Below are positions 10,519 through 20,424 of a stretch of 49,823 nucleotides of DNA, piece after piece. Location: assembly GCA_032718475.1 (NCBI GenBank), contig JAUCBJ010004971.1, positions 1 to 49,823 on the forward strand, in the 5' to 3' direction. Below the pieces are notes generated by a model. The model saw nothing but the letters and a program-made list of their open reading frames with translations. It was not told the origin of the DNA and made no database searches. A program made the translations under genes and the position numbers. Positions within the stretch are counted from its first letter, which is position 1. Each line of letters starts with the position of its first letter. Source of the stretch: Nemertoderma westbladi (taxonomy: Eukaryota; Xenacoelomorpha; Nemertodermatida; Nemertodermatidae).

Positions 10519-12435
10519 TTACCGCCTTGCTAATCCCCATCGTCGATTCTTTGGGCGCTGGATTCTTTGGAACTCCCGGTAATGCTTTGCAGGTGGCCCT
10601 TCCGAGTGCCCTTCCTGCTTCCCCCCGGTAGCGTCCCACAGGATCATTTTCATCGCTTGCAGCACGTGTTGCGCCAGAAAGTCCCTGAACTCGCCCATGT
10701 TCTCTGGCATCCATCTATCCAAGTATCTCTGCATGTTGACGACTCCTCCATACGATGCCTCTGTCGCTACCTCCTGGTATATGAATGGCAGTCTCCTCTT
10801 GATAATCTCCTGGTGGGCTCACGGATTGATGTTGAAGAAGCCCCACCGGAACTCCTGGGCCTTCATCCTCTGCCGCGTCATGACGCCGATGTCGGCCCAC
10901 TCCTCGAAGATCTTAAACTTCACTTCATCATTCATCCAGTCGCACTGGCACCCATAGTGCCCTCAAAAGTTACACTTTGAGCAGCGGTTGTGCAGCCTCA
11001 GACATGCACCCATCCTATGGGTCGACTCGCGGCAGTAGAGGCAACTCGTCCCCTTCTGGAATCGATACAAACCGCTCTTTTCCTGGTGAGTCAGCCCCCC
11101 GCAGTAGTCACAGCCGTGTATCAACGCGTCCCGCCCCACATCGTCCTTTGCCCCGAGCAGTCTCCTAGGTTTGTGGAGCCGTTGATAGGCAAACATCTGG
11201 ACATTATGGTCCCTACCCATATCCACGTCCTCCTCCCCCTTTGGCATCGTCTCCCCCAACACTACCTGTGGTGCCGTTCCCGGCTGCTCGCCCAACCTGA
11301 TGGTGCTCCACGCGAAATTCATCGCTGGCGCCTCGTGCACCCAGGCCCGTTTGCCGGGTTTATCCCAGAAGGCTCTCGCCCCGCTGGCCGTCACCACTCT
11401 CCTGCCCACCCAGTCCGTATCTGAGTGGCCAATCCTCTCAATGGGCGGCATCTCCCCGAACTCGTCGTCATCTTCCTCCCTTGCTGGGAGTGGATCCGGG
11501 CCCAGTAGCCCGGTAGATCCACTGTGCCCCTTTCCGCCTCGGTTTCAACCCGTAACTTTCCACCCTTCCTACTCCCTTGGTCTCTTCCTTGCGAAATCGC
11601 CCTCGGAGCCCCCTGGTATGAGCATCACTTGCAATCCCGATGTCGACTGTTTCGGCGATCCCTCCTTCCATCCCAGTTCCTCCCCCAGAAACTCGCCCGA
11701 GCTCCCTGATCCCCACCTTAGCTCGTCCAAGTCCTGGGCTTCGAACCCATACTCCTCTCCCCTTATATCTGCCTCTCTCTCATCTGCTTCTCTCCTTTCT
11801 CACCTGGCGATTTTTTCCAGCCTCTTCTCCTCGACTCTATCCACTCCTGTCTTCTCCCACCTCTTGTATGGTGTGTCCACCTCTCTATCTACTAGGTGCC
11901 GGCTATCGTAGTACACTGACTCGCCCTTCAGCCCCGGGTGGTCTACCAGACCTTTGAAGGCCACCTTAAAGGCTCTCCTGTAGTTTAGAGGTGCTCCTGA
12001 TAGCAGAAACGCCGTTGGCTCTCTTCCGATAACCATGGCCATGAATAGGTTTAATAAACCTATCATTATCCAATCCTCCTGTAAGATATATCTCTTCTGA
12101 TATATCTTTATCGCTCCCCTTCGGAACGGATATACCTCCTGTTTCTCTGGCCTCACTCCCCATTTCAGCGAGTTCGTCAGTTCCACTCCGTACTCCTCTC
12201 GGAACTTACCCCAGTCCATCGGCTTGTGGCAGACAAGCCCCATGAGCTGGCCCATCGCCACTGCTCCACAATATCCTGTGCCCACTCCGTGCTCCTCCCG
12301 GAACTTACCCCAGTCCATCGGCTTGTGGCAGACAAGCCCCTTGAGCTGGCCCATCGCCACTGCTCCACAATGTCCTGTATTCTCTACCACCCCCAAAGTG
12401 CCAATTTTTCTTAGTTTTATTTTTAATTTTATCAA
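10519..12435 (-). pseudogene. Unrecognised Cys-rich protein encoded at the 3' end of E1
   Basis: Open pieces on the minus strand: 12435-11800, 11716-11468, 11451-10963 and a continuation to 10519. The first is rich in W, Y and F (PMDWGKFREEYG, then FLLSGAPL). The third ends in a metal-binding-like cluster: CDYC, about 23 residues, CLYC, GACLRLHNRCSKC, then GHYGCQCDW. After it come FEEWADIGVMTRQR and YLDRWMPENMGEFRDFLAQH. Two in-frame TGA codons (near 10965 and 10828) interrupt the frame, and another TGA ends the first piece at ~11800. I do not recognise the family. It could be a captured gene or an accessory structural protein. A possible homologue lies at 22284-24236. Confidence 0.5.
12184..12380 (-). 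repeat. 99-bp tandem duplication within the E1 3' ORF
   Basis: Two near-identical 99-bp copies (33 codons, frame kept). Each codes a segment with GAVAMGQL, LVCHKPMDWGKFREE and a tail with YCG in the second. The duplication sits at the N-terminal end of the unrecognised ORF. Confidence 0.85.
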
Positions 12436-12502
12436 TGTTGCCCCCTGTCTGTGCTATCATCCTTTCTACCTTCCTACTTCCTTCTTACTATGTACCCTAT
12501 TA

Positions 12503-12812
12503 CTACTATGGTATGCCTACATACCCTTTACTTTCTTACTACGTGGCGCTCTTGGTGCCCACAACCCCTCTGCTACTACTTCTAGAGTATACCTACATAC
12601 CATACCCTTTACTCTCTTACTACGTGGCACTTTTGGTGCCCACAACCCCTCTGCTACTACTTCTATGGTATACCTACATACCATACCCTCTACTCTCTTA
12701 CTACGTGGTGCTTTCGGTGCCCATAACCCCTCTGATACTACTTCTATGGTATTCCTACATACCATAGCCTCTACTCTCTTACTACGTGGCGCTTTCAGTG
12801 CCCACAACTTCT
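12503..12812 (-). repeat. 81-bp tandem repeat, about four units
   Basis: Period 81 bp; the block CTTACTACGTGGCGCT recurs at about 12534, 12615, 12696 and 12777. On the element's strand one frame is open through the array and reads 27-residue units with WAPKAPRSKRVEGMVCRYT. No start or link to a longer gene is evident, so coding is doubtful. Confidence 0.8.
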
Positions 12813-13204
12813 AACTCTCTCGGTACTATGTACCCTACTACTACTCTCGTGGTATGTCTATATACCACACTCCCTAATCTCTAACTTCTAACTCTTCTGC
12901 TACTACTATCATGGTATGTCTATATACCACACTCCCTATTCTCTAACTTCTAACTCTCCACTTACTCTTACTAACTTCTAACTCTTACGGTACTATGTAC
13001 CCTGCTACTATTCTCATGGTATGTTAATATACCACACTCCCTACTACTACTACTTAGTGCTACGTACTATCTACTACTATTACTTTCTACTATCTCACTT
13101 CTTATTTTATTATTTTCTTATTATTTATTTTTATATTTTGTGTGGGAAGGGCGTCTCACCCTCATTCCCACCCCCCTCAGTCCAACATATTGGACGACTA
13201 AACT
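12813..13204. other. Degenerate pyrimidine-rich repeats, non-coding
   Basis: Irregular units of ~90 bp containing CTCTAACTTCTAACTCT and GGTATGTCTATATACCACAC occur about three times up to 13040. AT-rich sequence and a short polypyrimidine stretch follow. No gene seen. Confidence 0.5.
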
Positions 13205-14038
13205 TCAAGGGTGATTCTTCCAGCAGGCATTCTCCCACTGCCCACTTATCCACTTATCCAGTCCACTTATCCTTCGCCCCACTCTCCTTGTCAATTCCAA
13301 CTCTCTAGGAATTGATTCTCCCTCCTTCACCACCCTAAAATCGGGTCTTTCGGTCGCCTTCTTGATTTCCTCATGGTCCCCTGGCAGCAGAGTGCCACCC
13401 TTCATCTTGTCGTCACCTGGTGTTAGAATGAAAAAAAATCGAAAGAATAGATAAAATAGAATGGATAATAGTAATCCTATCCCTTTCCACCCTGTCTTCT
13501 TATTTGACCTCCCCCTTTTTGGTATGCCTCTCAACTGGACCGGCGTCTCCTCCAGACACTTCTCTGGACATCTCGCCGTCCACTCTTCTCCATCCTCATA
13601 CCGATACTTGTCAGGAACATCCTTGTTCCATCCCATTGTCTCTAAGTCTTCTGCGTCTAATCCATTCTCCTCCGCCCACTCTCTTGCTGTTGCTTCCCCT
13701 CCTAATTCATCTACCGACGGTATTTCTCTGGAACTATCCTCTATCCTTTCACCACACTCCACTATGCATGGTTCCAGATCCATACCCAACTCCTTGTATC
13801 CTTCCCCGGGCCACTTCTCACATGGGACCTCCCCATCACCCGTCTCTGGTATCTCCTCTACGTCCTCAACAGTGCCTGACAGCATGCATCCTGATGTCTC
13901 GGACACACCAAACGGTATCCTCGTCTTAATTGGGCCAGTGAGCGTCCATCCAAATTGCGTGAGAATGGCCATCGGGTCTCGCTCCCTGTCATTGCTGAAT
14001 ATGGTCTGAAGTTTCTCGTGGGCTGTCGGGCAGTCCAT
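13205..14038 (-). CDS. E1 ORF: end of protease region followed by an acidic domain with one membrane segment
   Basis: 277 codons open on the minus strand. The start holds MAILTQFGWTLTGPIKTRIPFG, close to the LGW-x-L-x-GP stretch that in BEL/Pao polyproteins links the protease to the RT. Instead of an RT there follow ~120 mostly acidic residues, a cluster with CPEKCLEE, a basic stretch and one hydrophobic segment (GIGLLLSILFYLFFRFFFIL, ~residues 190-210). A charged tail closes it. This may be an accessory envelope-like or membrane-anchored domain, or the result of an RT deletion joining two unrelated parts. It overlaps the 13989-14885 piece in another frame, so a frame change lies between them. 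Confidence 0.5.
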   Translation of the reverse strand: MDCPTAHEKLQTIFSNDRERDPMAILTQFGWTLTGPIKTRIPFGVSETSGCMLSGTVEDVEEIPETGDGEVPCEKWPGEGYKELGMDLEPCIVECGERIEDSSREIPSVDELGGEATAREWAEENGLDAEDLETMGWNKDVPDKYRYEDGEEWTARCPEKCLEETPVQLRGIPKRGRSNKKTGWKGIGLLLSILFYLFFRFFFILTPGDDKMKGGTLLPGDHEEIKKATERPDFRVVKEGESIPRELELTRRVGRRISGLDKWISGQWENACWKNHP

Positions 14039-14885
14039 GCCGACTGAGAGATACCTTCGGGATGTCCAACTCGGGCACGGAGAAATCGATGTTGTCTAGG
14101 TACCGGTATTGCTCTATCTCGATATTCGTCGGTCGCCTGGCGTTGATATTAATCGATTCTATTATTTGGATGGGTTCGATGGTAGCCCCATAGCCGCAAC
14201 CTGGTGCTATTGCTGATATCTCGCACCGTCCCGTTCTCATCTCCAGGACCTCGTCCTTGTTCGAGATAGTAGTTACCGCCATCTTACTCGGCCTCGTCTG
14301 CAACCCTATCTCTTCGGCCACCCAATTCTCCATTAACGTGAATGCTTCTCCACTATCGACCAACATTAGTGTTATGGCCGATAGCCCATCCTTTCCTGTT
14401 ATTCTCACTGGTACTACCCCGAGTTGTACTGTCCTCTTCCTCTTTGCTTCCATCGTGCTTGTAGCCATAGTTTGGCCTCCAGTCTCGTCATATTCTATCG
14501 GTGTTTCTCTACACTCTCCAAATCTGTGTCTTTCTACCACGCATTGATGACATAGTCCATTTGTATCCGCATAGGCTACCCGATCTTGTTTAGGCAACAC
14601 CTGCCAATGCTTACAACTCATGGTCTTAGGGGTTCCATCTCTATGCAATTGACATTTGTTTCCTGGATTGTAGCGTTCCTTGTATAGCCTTTCACGTATC
14701 GCGCCTAGGTTCATATCTACCAGTTTAGTGTTTTGGTTATTTGGACTCGGCCTACTGGGTGTGTTGGGATTATATTTGTTCGTGTTGTTATTTTGTCTCT
14801 GTCCCTGCCACGGTGTGTCCCTACTCCCAGCTATCTGTGGACTTGTAGTCCCCTGCGTGGCCGCATGTGGTAGTGACTGTCTCAC
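13989..14885 (-). CDS. E1 zinc knuckles and retropepsin-like (DUF1758-type) domain
   Basis: 298 codons on the minus strand. Residues ~75-125 hold the Cys/His series: NKCQLHRDG, SCKHW, LCHQCVVERHRFGEC, spaced as in BEL/Pao gag (a C-x-x-H pair, then C-x2-C-x4-H-x4-C). A Q-V/L-P-K-Q-DR segment between the knuckles is also typical. Residues ~155-185 carry TLMLVDSGEAF followed by ENWVAEEIGL, matching the VDSGS active-site turn and the helix after it in DUF1758 proteases. The position after DSG is altered (GEAF), so activity is uncertain. The next domain is in a different frame. Confidence 0.7.
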   Translation of the reverse strand: MRQSLPHAATQGTTSPQIAGSRDTPWQGQRQNNNTNKYNPNTPSRPSPNNQNTKLVDMNLGAIRERLYKERYNPGNKCQLHRDGTPKTMSCKHWQVLPKQDRVAYADTNGLCHQCVVERHRFGECRETPIEYDETGGQTMATSTMEAKRKRTVQLGVVPVRITGKDGLSAITLMLVDSGEAFTLMENWVAEEIGLQTRPSKMAVTTISNKDEVLEMRTGRCEISAIAPGCGYGATIEPIQIIESININARRPTNIEIEQYRYLDNIDFSVPELDIPKVSLSRHGLPDSPRETSDHIQQ

Positions 14886-14941
14886 TCTCGGGAATGCATC
14901 TGCCGGATTATGTTCTGGTTTCGGCCTGTTGTATTCAGTCC

Positions 14942-15928
14942 TCAGCGCCCTCCCCAGACTATCCTCCTTGGGTCCGTGATTAGTTCCGCCTCATAATTAA
15001 GGAAGTTCGACATCTCCTCTAGCCCTGGCTCCGCACCTTTCTTCTCCCGAGTGGAGAAGGCGATCTTTCTCCACTTGTTTCTTAGCCAGATCGGCAGTGC
15101 CTGCGCTATTGTGGTGATGTTATTCGATGCGTTGAGTTCGTAAGGCGCATCCAAGGTCTTTAGCACAATCAGCGCCTTTTCGACTTTATTCGCGAAAGTC
15201 CTGATGCTGACAGGGTTATCATGTAGTCCACCTGATGTTATTTCCCTCAAGGTTTGCCGGATGATCTTAGCAGGGTGTCCGAATTCCCTGTCTAGGGCCC
15301 GCCATGTAGTCGTGAATCCACCCTCGATACCTTGGTACTGCCTTACGATGTCGTATGCTGGCCCCCCTGTGTAAACTTGTAAGTATTTTAGGCACTCCGC
15401 CTGCATCAGATTCTTTTTTAATATCTCGTTACTTTACATACGCCGGAATTGCAGATATTCCTCTGGTTTGCTTCCATCGAATTTGAACGGCTCCACTGGT
15501 GGCAGCTCGATCCTGGTCTTAAGCGCATCGATGAGTGTCGCCATTCCCTTCGCCTGTACTTCTAGTGCGCTCGATGGATGCTGTACAGATTCTCCTGCTG
15601 CTGGGTGCGGTTCGCCCGTCGGGCCTGTCGACCTCTTTTGCGTCGGATATATCATTGGGGGTAACGGTCCCCTCCATATCTCTGTATCACACGATCTATT
15701 TTGGTCCGAGGGGTTTGGTGTTTTTGTTCTTGGTTGAGTATATTGCTGATATTGTAATGGGGGAATGTCACCCTGCCCCCTCCCCACCAGTATTATATCT
15801 GGTATTGATGTTACCATGTTAGGGCCTATACATCTATCGGCAATAGCTCCCCCCACCCCTGGGTATATGTTATATCCTTGCATATTATAGTCATACTGGT
15901 GTGCAGGTACCGGTATAGGCCTATCCAC
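14942..15928 (-). pseudogene. E1 gag core (DUF1759-like), split by a frame change
   Basis: Two pieces, 15928-15434 and 15406-14942, in different frames. The first ends ELPPVEPFKFDGSKPEEYLQF, the entry motif of DUF1759 (LP...F.GDP.EY..F). The second continues AECLKYLQVYTGGPAYDIV, WRALDREFGHPAKI, then ALPIWLRNKWRKIA, the K..YL...L.G.A pattern and later LP...W of the domain. The two join logically across about 28 bp holding the lesion. The N-terminal half of the first piece is Pro/Tyr/Gln-rich. Confidence 0.7.
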
Positions 15929-16072
15929 TCCTTGCCTATCTACCGGTATGTATGCCGCGACTTCCGGATCTAATCCCGTTGTCCTAGCTACCCTATCGCC
16001 TACACTATCTCTTCCAGCATGGCCTATAGTATGTGCAGTAAGGCCTACAGTATGTCCTGCAGTCTGCCTGTG

Positions 16073-16678
16073 TCATTCCGGACCGAAGTTTAATCTCTTT
16101 GAATATTCCAAGAAGTCCTCCCCACAACTACAGTACTCTCTATCGGCAGCTATGTCCCATCGGGAAGTTTCTCTTTGATCCCCTCTCCTGTCCTCGTCCT
16201 CGTACCGGTACATCCTGTACCCTTCTCCCGGTGTGTGGTATATCTCACCAGGCTGCGTCTCTCCGGGGCGATGGCAATCTCCCGGAGTTCGACCCCACTG
16301 ATTCTCTAACTCCATCTCTGCTACCGACGGTTCACTGTCCGTCCTTCCTCTCCGGTTGCTCGTAGCAACGCTTCTTCTATTCTCTTCGCTTCTTCTCTCT
16401 TCAGTGTAGCGATCCCCTTCATGAGATCTTGCTTCGACCTCCCGGATAAACTCCACTGTTCTTCTTCCGTCTTCCGACTGGGCTCGACGTCTTGTCGCTT
16501 GCCCGCTCACGGCGCCAACCTCTCTCTCTCTACCCGGTTGGATGCTCCTGGGGATATTCGCAATCCTATGTCTCAATCGACTATTCTCTGTCATCAGGTG
16601 CCGCGGTTCACCTAACTCGCCGCGCGCATTGTCCGCCGACACTTGCGGGACATTCTCTGCCCCCCCCCCTCTCGCCAC
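16073..16678 (-). CDS. E1 gag linker, Arg/Glu-rich
   Basis: 201 codons on the minus strand, very rich in R, E and G (RRSEENRRSVATSNRRGRTD, YEDEDRRGDQRETSRWD). Near the end is YCSCGEDFLEYSKRLNFG. No family recognised. Position suggests a low-complexity spacer between the Asn-rich tract and the gag core. G runs at both ends of the preceding sequence (C10 at 16660-16669, C14 at 16706-16719 on the plus strand) probably displaced the frame. Confidence 0.45.
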   Translation of the reverse strand: MARGGGAENVPQVSADNARGELGEPRHLMTENSRLRHRIANIPRSIQPGREREVGAVSGQATRRRAQSEDGRRTVEFIREVEARSHEGDRYTEERRSEENRRSVATSNRRGRTDSEPSVAEMELENQWGRTPGDCHRPGETQPGEIYHTPGEGYRMYRYEDEDRRGDQRETSRWDIAADREYCSCGEDFLEYSKRLNFGPE

Positions 16679-16699
16679 TAATCTCTTGTGGTGGGGTGC

Positions 16700-17270
16700 C
16701 TGTAGCCCCCCCCCCCCCCACCTCTTACTTCGCTACCTCCCGCTTCACCTCTACGCCCCTCTATAGTCGAAGCAGTATCTCTACCCTGGCTGGGTCTACT
16801 CACACCCGCCTCTCCCTGTGCGACTGCGTGGCCTTGCAGGCTCCTGTTGGGTTGACTCACCCCCACTACTCCCTGCGTAACTATGTGGCCTTGCAGGCTC
16901 TCGCTGGCCGGACCACCTGTCCCCCCTACGTTTGTATTAATTACACAGTTATTGATAATATTATTTTGATTAATTTCCTCGGGATTATTATCTAACGCAA
17001 CATTGTTATCTTACTTATTTAAATTATTTTGTTCAGAATTAGGGCTATTATTTGGAATATTTTGCACATTTAAATTAGAATTATTATTTGGATTATTTTG
17101 CACATTTAAATTAGTATTATTATTTGGATTATTTTGCACATTTAAATTAGTATTATTTGGATTATTTTGCACCTTTAAATCAGAATTATTATTACTGGGT
17201 AAAATATTATTTCCTGCAACAAAGGTTTGATTAGGGTTGTCTACTACGGTACTATTAATATTAATTCCTT
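16700..17270 (-). repeat. E1 Asn-rich tract with 36-bp and ~57-bp tandem repeats
   Basis: On the minus strand 17270-16990 codes an Asn-rich sequence in which NPNNTNLNVQN-like units recur about four times (period ~36 bp between 17030 and 17180). From about 16920 to 16800 a second repeat of ~57-60 bp carries GAGAGCCTGCAAGGCCAC in two copies. E2 has the same order (Asn-rich tract, then the GGCCACG repeat) at 39590-39996, showing that both belong to the ancestral gag. Confidence 0.65.
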
Positions 17271-18548
17271 CTAACGTATTATTATTACCCCCCCCCCCCT
17301 GCCCGTACGGTTATACCAGTCCTGGGTCTGTTGTCCGGTACCTGTAAGTGGGGTATTAACAAACGTTTCCATTACTTCTGGCTCCTCGTAAATACTACCC
17401 AAACCAGCCTCACTCTCCGATAATCCCAACTTTGCCAGTTCTAACTGGCGCTTTTTCTTCGCCTGGTATTGCATGAGCCCCCTCAACCGGGTATGCATAT
17501 CATCCCGCATACGCTTTGCCGCTCTCTCTCTCTCCCTATCCTCCCTAACGCTTTGGTCGGCTAACTCTGCCTCTCTCGCAACCCTCTTCTCTTCGCTCTC
17601 TCTAAAGTTTCTCGCTACCCTCTCAGCCCTCCCTTTGCTCTCTCTCGCTAACTCTCTCTCCCTCTCCAATAATGCAGTTCCCTCATCTAATTGTCTTTCC
17701 AACTCCTTTTGATCCAGCGCCACAATGTCTAGTTTACATGCCAGATCTATCTCTAACACCCTTCTTGCTTTTGCAGAGGATGTAGCAGACTTATCGGTGG
17801 TGACGGACTCCTGTCGCCTCTCTGTCCTACTAACTTTCCCCCGCTTTCTGGGGTTCTTGCTAACCAATGACACCGAATCCTCGGGGTTAACCTCGGGTTC
17901 GGCGTCGTGCAGGTCCGTCCATCCCACTAACTTAATTCCCCTTGCATCCACTAAGTAAGGCCCTACGTACACTACGTCTGGCTCCATTACCTTGGACCGC
18001 CACAATTCAAACAGTTCCGTGGCGACCCCCCTTGCTCTCTCATCCGCCAGTACTCCCTGTCCAAAACGGACTACATAGCGAAAATGTTTATTTGACTCAC
18101 CTAGACTCTGGTATAGTTTAGGCTGGTCTACCTTTCTCCCCTCCTTGGCCTCTTTGAGTAGTTTCTTGGTGGTGTTGTAGGCCTGTCGTAGCCGATCACT
18201 TGTCCCGACGTCCTCTTCGTCGACTCTACCTTCTCTCCTCGTCCGGCATCGAATCGGCGGCCCCACCGTCGCCGTTCCGGTGGGCCGTCCGTCGCCCTCG
18301 GCCTGTGGCTAGCCGGCAACTTCGGTACTCCGACCGCTGTCGTCGTTGTGCGTCGACCCATCTCCTTCTCTCCTCCGCAGCTGACGGCCGCCCTTCACTT
18401 GGGCTACCGGATCATCCCTCATTGGCGAATCCGGCGTGGCAGGCTGATACCATCTCGTCACGGCCTCTCGGATCGTTTGGTTGGTGTCGTCCGGGGTCCG
18501 CGGCGGCATTCTCTCTCCCTCTGATAATCGGGGCTCCTGATCGCTCAT
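17271..18548 (-). pseudogene. E1 gag N-terminal region with coiled coil; one in-frame stop
   Basis: One frame on the minus strand from the ATG at 18548 to 17271, interrupted by TAG at 18307-18309. It starts MSDQEPRLSEGE with RTPDDTNQTIREAVTRWYQP, matching the E2 gag start. After the stop come DRLRQAYNTTKKLLKEAKEG, LGESNKHFRYVVRFGQG, VVYVGPYLVDARGIKLVGW and a long Glu/Arg coiled coil (~residues 270-370) absent from E2. It then runs into a G run (C12 on plus, 17288-17299) and terminates 15 bases later, whereas E2 stays open through its G run. No known domain beyond coiled coil. Confidence 0.65.
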
Positions 18549-18596
18549 CTTTAAATTTCTAGGCAGTCACAGTTTGTCAGTTGGTCAGTTTATGAC

Positions 18597-18915
18597 TGTG
18601 ACGGGATCATAGATCCTGACCGGTATAGATATGTACGCGTCACCGTTTCACTGAAGTAGCTGTGCTATAGTGGTTTTGGCCAAAGGCCGTCAGGGAAATA
18701 ATCGAGTTTGTGTTTCTCAATATTAATCTTCTGAAATGATAATAGCACAGAACTATGTATGTAATGAATATCACGATACAAAATAGCAGCGGAAAATACA
18801 CAGATATTAATTGGTTATGTTGGTAGCGGTGATGGTCATAAACTATGACCAGTCTGCAACTCTGTGATTAGTGAACTGACCGGTAAATCAGTAATACAGA
18901 ATAATATATGATTGA
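18597..18915 (-). repeat. E1 5' LTR, truncated
   Basis: 319 bp matching 4656-4974. The outer ~360 bp of the LTR, present in the 3' LTR (9619-9256) and in E2, is missing. The truncation point is the same ATTGA at which the RT element entered the 3' LTR. Downstream on the element's strand 48 bp separate the LTR end from the gag ATG at 18548. Confidence 0.8.
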
Positions 18916-19201
18916 CCCACGGAGGAGGAGGGAGGAGAAACTAACTCTGTTTCGAATTTAATGAAATCTCGTTAAGATTTGTAGAATTTTTTTTTTTTTT
19001 GGGGGGGGGGGGGTCGGTTGGCCATGTACTTGAATACGACACTATATTCCTGGACATGGTGTGTTGTTTACACGATTATCAGTAATTCTATACTGTAATC
19101 ATATTATGTTGATTTCCATAGATATAATCAGATATAATTCAGTTGTGTTCATACCCAAGTTATAATTCCATATAATTTTCAAAGATTCATTTATTTTGCA
19201 G
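18916..19201 (+). other. Intron 3' end of the SLC35G-like gene, with a T14G13 tract
   Basis: Between the truncated E1 LTR and the exon. A run of 14 T (18987-19000) is followed at once by 13 G (19001-19013). The intron ends TTTATTTTGCAG, a usable acceptor. E1 therefore lies antisense, probably within an intron of this gene. Confidence 0.5.
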
Positions 19202-20013
19202 GTCTTAAATGTTTGTTGCTCGCTCACATAATATTGTTGTACAAACATGTGCCATGCACTGTGGCCGCGACCAAACAGACATTGTTCTTGATCCTTCGAA
19301 CAGCATTCTCAACTATTTCATGGGTGTGCTTTTTAATTTCAATTCAGTTCAGTCCAATAGCCGACGCGTACACTCTATACAACACAGCGCCAGCATTCAC
19401 GATAATTCTCGCTTTTATTGTGTTGAAAGAAAAACCTGGTTTTTTCGGAATTATAATTTTATTTCTAACTTTAATTGGTGTTATGCTGGTTTCTCGCCCA
19501 GAGTTTATATTCGGGGCTACAAATCAACCAACTGATTACCCATACCACGGCTACGCTATGATATTCGCTGTTACAGCGGCTGCTCTTAACTCCATGGCCC
19601 ATATTATAACAAGTAAAATCTCCACAGTATTCCATTACTCTGTATTTACTTTCTATTTGTCTCTGTTTACTGCCGTTATCGGATTGATTGCTATTACATC
19701 GTCACCATTCGAAACGCCAATTGGCTGTTCGCTGTTCGTACGTTTAACCCCAATTGGAACTGCCATCACAGATTTTATAGGTGTAATTTTCTATGTTATG
19801 GCTTTTCGCCGGGAAAAAGCTGGTCTCATATGTATTGTTCTGAGTCTGGATGTGGTGCTCGCTTTTCTGTATCAGATAATATTTTTTCACAGCGAAGTCA
19901 TTGGTTACACCTCGATACTTGGTGCCAGTTGTATATTTTTTTGCACTGTGTCGATTTCGGTTAAAAAGTACATTGACACCATGATTCAAGCGAAAAAATT
20001 AGCTTCTATTTAG
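19202..20013 (+). CDS. SLC35G/EamA-family transporter, last exon
   Basis: The frame is open through the AG acceptor at 19200-19201 and has no suitable ATG, so this is a terminal exon (phase 1), not a whole gene. About 270 residues form roughly eight hydrophobic segments. RTAFSTISWVCFLISIQFSP, DAYTLYNTAPAFTIILAFI, LKEKPGFFGIIILF, GVMLVSRPEFIFG and, in the second half, HYSVFTFYLSLF and GVIFYVMAFRREKAG match the drug/metabolite transporter fold of the SLC35G group. The family pattern is RT...G, LAD...I....P.F, LKE and G..L...P.F.FG. It would be a multipass membrane protein; substrate unknown. The stop is TAG at 20011-20013. No lesion is visible, so this is probably the only live host gene here. 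Part of its end is duplicated at 36331-36550. Confidence 0.8.
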
Positions 20014-20103
20014 GTAAAACTAACTAATGTTTGGCTAATAGCCATAAGTGTAGAATTCTATACCGAACACAGATTTGGTAGGATATATCGTTGCTTTTAT
20101 GAT

Positions 20104-20301
20104 ATCTCTCTAAACGGGATAGAGATTGGGATTGATGTTAGGACAATTGCAACCTGGACAATTGCGACCCGGACAATTGCACCCCATCAATTTTTTCTAA
20201 AATGGGTCACAATTGACCGGTTCGCAATTGCCCGGGTCGCAATTGTCCAGGTCACAATTGTCCTAACATCAATCCCAAACTCTATCCCGTTTAGAGAGAT
20301 T
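20104..20301. repeat. Foldback (inverted repeat) in the transporter 3' flank
   Basis: Arms of about 85-95 bp with few mismatches around a short AT loop near 20190-20200. The outer ~21 bp of each arm (ATCTCTCTAAACGGGATAGAG) is host flanking sequence: the paralogous site at 36474 has it once. The inner part is built of 15-bp units of the type GGACAATTGCGACCC in both orientations. Confidence 0.85.
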
Positions 20302-20328
20302 GTCCGGATCCAGATAAAAAGATGTAAT

Positions 20329-20424
20329 GTATATCATTGATAAATATCATTGTATCATTGTATATCATTGATAAATATCATTGTATCATTGTATATCATT
20401 GATAAATATCATTGTATATCATTG
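20329..20424. repeat. 31-bp tandem repeat, about three units
   Basis: AT-rich units containing TGTATATCATTGATAAATAT followed by CATTGTATCAT, lying between the foldback and a second CAATTG array. Confidence 0.85.

Larger units (their letters stand above)
4656..18915 (-). mobile_element. E1: BEL/Pao-like LTR retrotransposon, non-autonomous, interrupted by a non-LTR element
   Basis: Minus-strand element. Order on its own strand: partial 5' LTR (18915-18597), gag N-terminus, Asn-rich linker, gag core, zinc knuckles plus protease-like domain, membrane-segment ORF, unrecognised Cys-rich ORF, purine-rich tract and 3' LTR. The 3' LTR is in two pieces (9619-9256 and 4975-4656) because the RT element at 4971-9260 lies inside it. 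The class call rests on the gag core (DUF1759-like) and on zinc knuckles followed by a DUF1758-like protease, the BEL/Pao arrangement. I find no RT, RNase H or integrase, so it would depend on another element. A relative (E2) lies at 37929-39996. Confidence 0.75.

Noticed and set aside
19209-19535. ATG-initiated 108-codon ORF overlapping the transporter exon
   Set aside because: It is in another frame; the transporter frame has the membrane-protein pattern and reads through the splice acceptor.
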